The translations under genes were made by a program, and so were the position numbers. A model generated the notes under the pieces. It had not been told where the DNA came from and did not search any database. It saw nothing but the letters and a program-made list of their open reading frames with translations. Shown piece by piece: positions 21,096 to 24,994 of a DNA stretch of 24,994 bases. Numbering within the stretch: position 1 is the stretch's first letter; each line of letters starts with the position of its first letter. Source of the stretch: a virus; IMG/VR virus record IMGVR_UViG_3300047370_000219, positions 1 through 24,994 of that record; one strand, written 5' to 3'.

Positions 21096-21542
21096 TTATA
21101 CTTCTTCAAGTGCAACCATAAGTCTTTCAGCACGATTTGGTACCTGTTTGTGCCAACGACTATCTCTTCCTTCAATTGCTGCCTGTTTCCAGTCACCTGC
21201 TTCAACTGCTTTTTTCATGTTTTTGAACTTACCAAGTCTTGGTGCTCCCATGTTAAAACACATGTTGATTAGGACTCTCTGTACAGTATCAGGATAGCTT
21301 TCGATATCAGGATATACTTTCTTCACTTCCGTGACGAACTTTTCTACATCAGTATCGAATACTTCCCAGCAACGATCTTCAGATACAGCAGTTCCTACAG
21401 CTTTACCATGTTCTTCGTCATCTTCTGTGACGAGGTGTCCGATACCAAATGTAGGATAACCGAGATGGTCGTTGTATATTTCGAATTTAACTCCTTCATC
21501 GCGAATGAGTTCTTCTCTTAGTTTCTCTCTGTCAAATGACAT
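21096..21542 (-). CDS. e: T4-type lysozyme (endolysin, GH24)
   Basis: A 148-residue muramidase close in size to T4 lysozyme (164). The catalytic set is intact with T4 spacing: Glu16 (RDEG), Asp25 (IYND) and Thr31 (YPTFGIGH), matching E11, D20 and T26. The end contains RVLINMCFNMGAPRLGKFKN and DSRWHKQVPNRAERLM, like T4L SRWYNQTPNRAKRV. There is no signal peptide, so a holin would be needed to reach the wall. ATG 21542 has AAGGAG at the right distance. The frame extends upstream to 21656, but that stretch is better read in another frame (next gene's extension). This is likely the main lysis enzyme, as gp5's lysozyme domain looks altered. Confidence 0.93.
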   Translation of the reverse strand: MSFDREKLREELIRDEGVKFEIYNDHLGYPTFGIGHLVTEDDEEHGKAVGTAVSEDRCWEVFDTDVEKFVTEVKKVYPDIESYPDTVQRVLINMCFNMGAPRLGKFKNMKKAVEAGDWKQAAIEGRDSRWHKQVPNRAERLMVALEEV

Positions 21543-21546
21543 TGAT

Positions 21547-21684
21547 TTACTCCTTTGTTGTAAAATCTTTATAAAGGTGCCAGGGATGAAATGGTACAAC
21601 TTTCGCATTCCTGCGAATAGCATTCCTCTTACGAAAACGAAGAGGTTGTTTACCATTTACTGCTCCACTTACACCTTTAATTTC
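21547..21684 (-). CDS. Downstream -1 frame of the EF-hand gene (frameshift extension)
   Basis: A 45-codon frame (EIKGVSGAVNGKQPLRFRKR, then NAIRRNAKVVPFHPWHLYKD and FTTKE) with protein-like, basic composition, but it contains no ATG, GTG, TTG or CTG. It is entered exactly by a -1 slip at the A AAA AAG in the EF-hand gene, giving a 117-residue product. It ends at TAA 21549-21547, and its last codons carry the AAGGAG of lysozyme. Alternatives are an ATT start at 21681 or a single-base error or mutation in the A run. Confidence 0.55.
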   Translation of the reverse strand, partial: EIKGVSGAVNGKQPLRFRKRNAIRRNAKVVPFHPWHLYKDFTTKE

Positions 21685-21899
21685 TTTTTTGCTTTTTTAA
21701 TTGCAGCAATTAACTTTGCTTTGGTTTGTCTTTTGTCTAGTTCAACACCAATCTTACGACCAAGTGCTTCGAGCTCGTCTTTAGTTTTCTTTTCAAGATA
21801 CTTAAAGTCTTCTTTATCAAGAACACCATCTTTGTTTGTATCAAGAACAGGAAACAATTTTGCTCCTACACATTTCAACCAATCAATAACTTTTTGCAT
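21669..21899 (-). CDS. EF-hand protein with HeH/SAP-like helix, 0-frame product
   Basis: A 76-residue protein. Residues 20-31 are an EF-hand loop (DTNKDGVLDKED: Asp20, Asn22, Asp24, Gly25, Asp28, Asp31), so calcium binding is likely. Residues about 40-67 (KDELEALGRKIGVELDKRQT then KAKLIAAI) resemble the HeH/SAP or Rho-N type helix-turn-helix that binds nucleic acid, and the end is Lys-rich. The last codons contain A AAA AAG, the strongest known bacterial -1 slippery heptamer, followed after four codons by the stop. It has an AAGGAG ribosome-binding site and lies just before lysozyme. The combination is unusual and no function is known to me. Confidence 0.8.
   Translation of the reverse strand: MQKVIDWLKCVGAKLFPVLDTNKDGVLDKEDFKYLEKKTKDELEALGRKIGVELDKRQTKAKLIAAIKKAKKKLKV
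21684..21690 (-). promoter_or_regulatory. Candidate -1 ribosomal frameshift site A AAA AAG
   Basis: Read in frame on the minus strand as GCA AAA AAG AAA. Heptamer A AAA AAG is the dnaX-type site. A -1 slip leads into a start-less 45-codon open frame. A 6-bp hairpin CCTCTT/AAGAGG lies about 45 bases downstream, too far for a typical stimulator. Confidence 0.5.
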
Positions 21900-21914
21900 A
21901 ATATCTCCTTTTAG

Positions 21915-22040
21915 TTATTTTGTATTAATTTTTGAAAGCCAACCTTTTACAGTTGTTTCAATCCAACTCGCCCAAAAGGGTTGTGGAAAATTCCAGCCGA
22001 TGAAAGCACCAACTGCAATCCAGAATAGAATATCTAACAT
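21915..22040 (-). CDS. Small membrane protein (41 residues), holin-sized
   Basis: From ATG 22040, overlapping the PhoH stop (TAATG), to TAA 21915. The product begins MLDILFWIAVGAFIGWNFPQ and continues PFWASWIETTVKGWLSKINT: one N-terminal hydrophobic helix, a Trp/Pro-rich interface part and an amphipathic end. I recall similar short proteins with FIGWN-PQP in other marine phages. Placement two genes before lysozyme makes a holin or antiholin role worth considering, but it is unproven. Confidence 0.65.
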   Translation of the reverse strand: MLDILFWIAVGAFIGWNFPQPFWASWIETTVKGWLSKINTK

Positions 22041-22795
22041 TATCGTTTACTCCTTGTTTGTTTAGGTTTAGCATCTTCAGATTTAATCTTAGCAATGATA
22101 TATTCTTTTACTAAGTCACTTCTGACGATGTCGTTTACTGTAAACTCGACACGAGCATAACTATTCATATGCCTTACTATCTCCATGAAATTAAAAAGAC
22201 CTTCCCTTTCGGTGCCCTTTCTTAAATCAGTTTGGCGATAGTCGCCACAAAACACAATACGAGAATGGTCGCCCACCCTTGTAATAATTGTGTCAAGTTC
22301 CTCCCAGTTTAGATTTTGACATTCGTCCACTATTACTACAGTGTCATCAAATGTTAATCCCCTGACGAAAGATGTTGAAGCAAAATCTAAATTGTGTTGC
22401 GTCATCAACCTATCGTATGGGTCAGGATAAACCAGATTATCTACTTTCTTAGCGAACAATGCCGATGCTATATGTTTATATGGCAGTTGATATTGTTCTA
22501 GCTTTTCTTCTAGATCTCCTGGCAAATGACCAATCTCTCTACTTTGTACAGCAGATCGAATAATCAAAACTTTCTCAAACTCTTTATTCAGTACAGACTC
22601 TAATGCTTTATACATCGCAATATAAGTTTTACCTGTACCAGCTACACCATGAGCCATAATGATTTGTTTACTTTTATCATTATAGAAGTCAAAAAACTTT
22701 TTCTGACTATCGTTGAGAGGATCGACTCGTTTGAGATCGGCGATCTTCAACTTTGCTTTAGCAGATGGAGCATCTGCTTTTTTCGCTCTGGGCAT
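22040..22795 (-). CDS. phoH: PhoH-like P-loop ATPase
   Basis: A 251-residue PhoH-family protein. Walker A is GVAGTGKT (50-57), Walker B VVIVDE (153-158) followed by CQNL, and other PhoH marks are IIRSAVQSREIGHLPGDLEEKL (about 78-99) and RIVFCGDYRQTD (sensor-like motif). The N-terminus is basic. PhoH genes are very common in marine phages. They are often described as phosphate-starvation genes, but their biochemical role (ATPase, probably linked to RNA) is not settled. It lies downstream of a small conserved protein and overlaps the next membrane peptide by one base. No Pho-box-like repeat was seen. Confidence 0.93.
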   Translation of the reverse strand: MPRAKKADAPSAKAKLKIADLKRVDPLNDSQKKFFDFYNDKSKQIIMAHGVAGTGKTYIAMYKALESVLNKEFEKVLIIRSAVQSREIGHLPGDLEEKLEQYQLPYKHIASALFAKKVDNLVYPDPYDRLMTQHNLDFASTSFVRGLTFDDTVVIVDECQNLNWEELDTIITRVGDHSRIVFCGDYRQTDLRKGTEREGLFNFMEIVRHMNSYARVEFTVNDIVRSDLVKEYIIAKIKSEDAKPKQTRSKR

Positions 22796-22796
22796 A

Positions 22797-23045
22797 TTAA
22801 AATACTTCTGTGTTTATCTTACTTCCAGGATTTTTAGTTCTTACTCTTTCAAGTACATCTCTAAATCCTGTTGCTTTTTTTCTAGCATCTGTTCCTGCTA
22901 GGATACCTGCTTCTCCGATATTTGGTGCAGATATCATAGATTCCCAATCTTTATTGGTTTCTAAATACTTTACTTTGTCATCATAACTACAAAATAATTC
23001 TTTTACTTCGCCAGTCTTTTTATTTTTTACATTATATAAAGGCAT
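22797..23045 (-). CDS. Conserved small phage protein
   Basis: An 82-residue protein: MPLYNVKNKKTGEVKELFCS, DDKVKYLETNKDWESMISAP and a C-terminal RKKATGFRDVLERVRTKNPG. The pattern (MP-Y-V-N-KTGE near the start; GF-DVL-R-K near the end) recurs in cyanophages and other marine T4-like phages, without known function. It is sometimes named as an FmdB-type regulator, but the Cys pairs of FmdB zinc ribbons are not present here. It is fitted tightly between the diiron protein and PhoH, one base from each. Confidence 0.78.
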   Translation of the reverse strand: MPLYNVKNKKTGEVKELFCSYDDKVKYLETNKDWESMISAPNIGEAGILAGTDARKKATGFRDVLERVRTKNPGSKINTEVF

Positions 23046-23046
23046 A

Positions 23047-24126
23047 TTATACTGCTTCCTTTAAAGGTTTACTGAGTTCATCCCAGTCTAATTCATAATC
23101 ACTATCACTTTCACTGTATTTCAGCACTCCTAGTTTTTCATATCCAGGAATAACTTCTTCAGGAAGTAATCCAATTTTTTTCAGGTTAGGCATTATTCTA
23201 CTGAACAATACTTCTTGAAACTGTGTTTGAAATAAATTTTCTTTTGAATATTCTTCAGTTGCTACTAAATCTAATCCATATTTTTTCCATACTTCAAAAG
23301 GTCTTAATCTATTTCTTGATACTGTACATGCTTCAAGTGCAAACTTAGCACGATCTAATACTTCTTCTTCTGATAAAGTTTTAACAAACTCATGTAAATA
23401 ATTAATACCAAAAGTCACATGCCTAGCTTCATCTCTAATAATTAATCCAATCATCTCTTTATATACTGGGTCACGACTTGATTCTTTTGAAGCATTAAAT
23501 GCTGCGAGTGCGAGTCCTTCAATAATTACTTGCATTCCGATAAACTTTAAATCCCATCTTGGGTCAGTAAGTATCTTATCTAGTAAAGTTTTCAGACCAG
23601 TTCCTATTGGCCAACTCGTTTTAATTCTTGTTTGTAAATATTTGTTAAATGCTTCTACATGTCTTGCTTCGTCAAAGGTTTGACTTGCTGCATACAACTT
23701 TGCGTTGAATGTTGGAGCACAGGATGCTAACTGACTTGCTACAAGTAAAGCACCTTGCTCACCATGTAAAAACTGACTAAGTGCCCATGCGTTTTGGTCA
23801 TGTAAAAATGCTTTTCGTTTCTTTGTATCCCAGCCTTTATACATTTCATGTTCAGTCCATTGATTATCTTCAAACTCAAACTCTTCATCAGTGATACCTT
23901 CAAACTCTGGCGACCAATCAACATCAACCTCTACATTCCAGTTTAACTCCTTGCCTAATTCATACAACTTACGAATGCGATTATCTTGTACTGTATAATC
24001 CCAGTTATATGAGCCAGTCAGTGGAGTCTGAAATATCTCGACAACATCAGTTGGTTCTAGTTTTTTTGGATATTCACCATCGAAATCACGAACTTCTTTG
24101 GGTGTGGTAGTCTTTATAATTTTCAT
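23047..24126 (-). CDS. Ferritin-like diiron-carboxylate protein (oxygenase/oxidase-like)
   Basis: A 359-residue protein whose centre is a four-helix ferritin-like diiron site: Glu123 in FLHGEQGALL, Glu153/His156 in FDEARHVEAF, Glu203 in VIIEGLALAAF and Glu233/His236 in RDEARHVTFG. This E, ExxH, E, ExxH set gives all six ligands expected of an active diiron centre. The first 100 residues are acidic and separate from the site (DVDWSPEFEGITDEEFEFED), and the C-terminal 100 residues are helical. Families with this layout include AurF-like N-oxygenases, R2-like oxidases and other soluble diiron oxygenases; I cannot say which. Ribonucleotide reductase R2 is unlikely, as its radical-Tyr context is not seen. 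It is next to an alternative oxidase, another diiron enzyme. Confidence 0.75.
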   Translation of the reverse strand: MKIIKTTTPKEVRDFDGEYPKKLEPTDVVEIFQTPLTGSYNWDYTVQDNRIRKLYELGKELNWNVEVDVDWSPEFEGITDEEFEFEDNQWTEHEMYKGWDTKKRKAFLHDQNAWALSQFLHGEQGALLVASQLASCAPTFNAKLYAASQTFDEARHVEAFNKYLQTRIKTSWPIGTGLKTLLDKILTDPRWDLKFIGMQVIIEGLALAAFNASKESSRDPVYKEMIGLIIRDEARHVTFGINYLHEFVKTLSEEEVLDRAKFALEACTVSRNRLRPFEVWKKYGLDLVATEEYSKENLFQTQFQEVLFSRIMPNLKKIGLLPEEVIPGYEKLGVLKYSESDSDYELDWDELSKPLKEAV

Positions 24127-24131
24127 TACTA

Positions 24132-24139
24132 TATTTATA
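24132..24139 (-). promoter_or_regulatory. Perfect T4 late consensus TATAAATA before the diiron gene
   Basis: The minus strand reads TATAAATA five bases before ATG 24126, overlapping the stop of the preceding small gene. It matches the T4 late promoter exactly, but would give an almost leaderless mRNA for the diiron gene, so its use is doubtful. Confidence 0.3.
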
Positions 24140-24272
24140 ACTCTTCTATCGGTGGTAAGTGTTTCTTTTTATTAGGCACAACCTGACTTCTATACTTGGG
24201 TGTGCGTAGTTCTTTGGCAACAGGGTCTCTACTCCGAATATCTTTTATTGACTTGCGAGTGTTTTTCTTCAT
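24135..24272 (-). CDS. Small basic hypothetical protein (45 residues)
   Basis: From ATG 24272 to TAA 24135: MKKNTRKSIKDIRSRDPVAK, then ELRTPKYRSQVVPNKKKHLP. The sequence is strongly basic, Arg/Lys-rich and probably unstructured. Proteins of this kind (RDP-A--LR-P--R-QVV) recur in marine phages without known function. It overlaps the alternative oxidase 3' end by 44 bases in a different frame, a larger overlap than usual here, but the composition supports it. Confidence 0.6.
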   Translation of the reverse strand: MKKNTRKSIKDIRSRDPVAKELRTPKYRSQVVPNKKKHLPPIEEL

Positions 24273-24804
24273 CTGCCCTTACCTTTTTAATTACATCTGT
24301 TAGTTTCGCACTCTTTTTTAATTTGTAATAATCTATCGCTATCTGTGGTGCGTCGACATTTTCAGTTTGTCCAGACTCTACCATATGTAAATATTGTGTA
24401 TAACTTTTTACTGCTTCCTCTTCAAAATAATGTGTCATACGATGAGCAGTTTTAGGAAAGAAAATATATAGTAGTAAATAAAAAATAATAAAAATAAACT
24501 GAGCAAATAAAACTATGTATCGTTCTAACCATGATGGTTTTGCGATATCAATAAAAATCATTAGATGCATTCTTTCATTCTCAGCTTCATCCATCATCTC
24601 GCGAATCTTTGGACCCAAGCCACTCTTCATCTTACGAAGAGATTTCATATGTAGCCAAACACCAGCAACCATTCCAGGAACTGCAGCAACAGTTTCTAAT
24701 ACGACTGCACGATGCCCATACCTTTTAGCAAAAAAAGTATCGGCTATGAAACGAAAGAACATAGTCATGCTCTTCGCAAACTTATCTTTAATTATTTCCC
24801 CCAT
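24229..24804 (-). CDS. aox: Alternative oxidase (AOX/PTOX family quinol oxidase)
   Basis: A 191-residue membrane-associated diiron quinol oxidase. All AOX motifs are present: LETVAAVPGMVAGVWLHMKS (36-55) with Glu37; EAENERMHLM (73-82) with Glu77 and His80; HYFEEEAVKSYTQYL (125-139) with Glu128-130; DYYKL; and VRADEEKHSQVN (175-186) with Glu179 and His182. Between them is a hydrophobic segment (FAQFIFIIFYLLLYIFF, about 100-116) for interfacial membrane binding. The enzyme oxidises ubiquinol or plastoquinol and reduces oxygen to water without pumping protons. It is shorter than plant AOX but contains the whole catalytic core. No signal peptide is seen. Phage PTOX genes are known in cyanophages; whether this one is nearer PTOX or AOX needs a tree. 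Confidence 0.93.
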   Translation of the reverse strand: MGEIIKDKFAKSMTMFFRFIADTFFAKRYGHRAVVLETVAAVPGMVAGVWLHMKSLRKMKSGLGPKIREMMDEAENERMHLMIFIDIAKPSWLERYIVLFAQFIFIIFYLLLYIFFPKTAHRMTHYFEEEAVKSYTQYLHMVESGQTENVDAPQIAIDYYKLKKSAKLTDVIKKVRADEEKHSQVNKRYSE

Positions 24805-24808
24805 TCAT

Positions 24809-24949
24809 TTAATGTCCTATATGCATCCCTAGTAATACCCCAAATCCAAATATGAGCCAGTCAAACATAAAGTGCATGATAAAACTACCAACAAAAATAG
24901 TTTTCCAATGGCATTTACATATTTCTATGTGTTCACTAATTTTCTTCAT
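24809..24949 (-). CDS. Small membrane protein upstream of AOX (46 residues)
   Basis: From ATG 24949 to TAA 24809: MKKISEHIEICKCHWKTIFV, then GSFIMHFMFDWLIFGFGVLL and GMHIGH. The N-terminus is His/Cys-rich (H7, C11, C13, H14), followed by a hydrophobic segment. It ends four bases before the AOX ATG, so the two are probably translated together. A membrane partner of AOX, or a metal-binding role, is speculative. Overlap with the preceding frame is 14 bases. Confidence 0.55.
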   Translation of the reverse strand: MKKISEHIEICKCHWKTIFVGSFIMHFMFDWLIFGFGVLLGMHIGH

Positions 24950-24994
24950 TATGATTAAAGTCCTGTATCATAGGAAAAACTTCTTCAATAGCAT
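24936..24994 (-). CDS. Partial CDS at right edge (C-terminal end only)
   Basis: The last 18 codons of a leftward frame entering from the right edge (AIEEVFPMIQDFNHNEEN, stop TAG at 24938-24936). It overlaps the next gene by 14 bases, a spacing seen elsewhere in this genome. Too short to identify. Confidence 0.4.
   Translation of the reverse strand, partial: AIEEVFPMIQDFNHNEEN

Noticed and set aside
21543-21656. N-terminal extension of lysozyme (38 more residues, hydrophobic, could look like an anchor)
   Set aside because: The T4 lysozyme start matches ATG 21542 with AAGGAG, and this stretch reads better as the -1 frame of the EF-hand gene.
21472-22065. 197-codon plus-strand frame across lysozyme, EF-hand and membrane peptide genes
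   Set aside because: It is antisense to several well-supported genes and has a Ser/Phe-rich composition typical of reverse-frame artefacts.
22797-23045. FmdB-type zinc-ribbon regulator
   Set aside because: The start MPLY is similar, but the required Cys pairs are absent.
23047-24126. Ribonucleotide reductase R2 subunit
   Set aside because: The diiron ligands fit, but the surrounding motifs and radical-Tyr context of R2 are not recognisable, and no R1 gene is nearby.
1-24994. tRNA genes, integrase, attachment sites or transposons
   Set aside because: I looked for cloverleaf-like arms, terminal inverted repeats and recombinase motifs by eye and found none; a covariance-model scan would be needed to exclude a divergent tRNA.

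Overview
The window looks like part of the genome of a T4-like tailed phage (myovirus), most likely a marine one. The evidence is a set of T4-type proteins recognisable from their sequences: baseplate gp5, gp27-like, gp53, gp48, gp26 and gp51-like; head-completion nuclease gp4; tail tube gp19; small terminase gp16; tape measure gp29; late-transcription factor gp33; helicase loader gp59; and ssDNA-binding gp32. These sit among genes typical of marine phages (PhoH, peroxiredoxin, alternative oxidase, 2-oxoglutarate oxygenases). The low G+C, tightly packed style resembles myoviruses of oligotrophic marine bacteria (SAR11-type hosts or cyanobacteria), but the host cannot be fixed from the sequence. 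I saw no tRNA, rRNA, IS element or CRISPR array.

Layout: (1) 1-5194, minus strand: late baseplate operon reading gp48, gp53, gp27-like hub, gp5 (running off the left edge). (2) 5195-5239: divergent late promoter region. (3) 5240-12233, plus strand: gp4, a thermonuclease, a gp2-like protein, two tandem aspartyl/asparaginyl beta-hydroxylase-like oxygenases, gp19, gp16, gp26, gp51-like, gp29. (4) 12230-15833, minus strand: small membrane proteins, then gp32, gp59, gp33 and small genes upstream of them. (5) 15876-17648, minus: many very small genes with three strong sigma70-like promoters of a shared pattern, probably early. (6) 17817-19090, minus: a Lys-tailed protein and an exported GH73-type glucosaminidase. 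(7) 19124-22040, minus: membrane peptide, peroxiredoxin, RecB/Cas4-type nuclease, T4-type lysozyme, an EF-hand protein with a likely frameshift extension, and a holin-sized membrane peptide. (8) 22040-24994, minus: PhoH, a conserved small phage protein, a ferritin-like diiron protein, an alternative oxidase and small neighbours.

How it fits together: gp33 with CTAAATA-type late promoters would drive the two structural operons that diverge from about 5.2 kb. gp32 and gp59 serve replication. Lysozyme, the GH73 enzyme and several one-helix membrane peptides are candidates for lysis or envelope work. The alternative oxidase, diiron protein, peroxiredoxin and PhoH look like auxiliary metabolic genes acting on host respiration, redox balance and RNA or phosphate physiology. 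The points most worth a second look are: two candidate programmed -1 frameshift sites (T TTT TTT at the gp26/gp51 junction and A AAA AAG in the EF-hand gene), the respiratory-type oxidase next to a second diiron enzyme, the paired protein hydroxylases inside the virion operon, a gp5 lysozyme domain that seems to lack its catalytic Glu, and a small gene split by an in-frame TAA.
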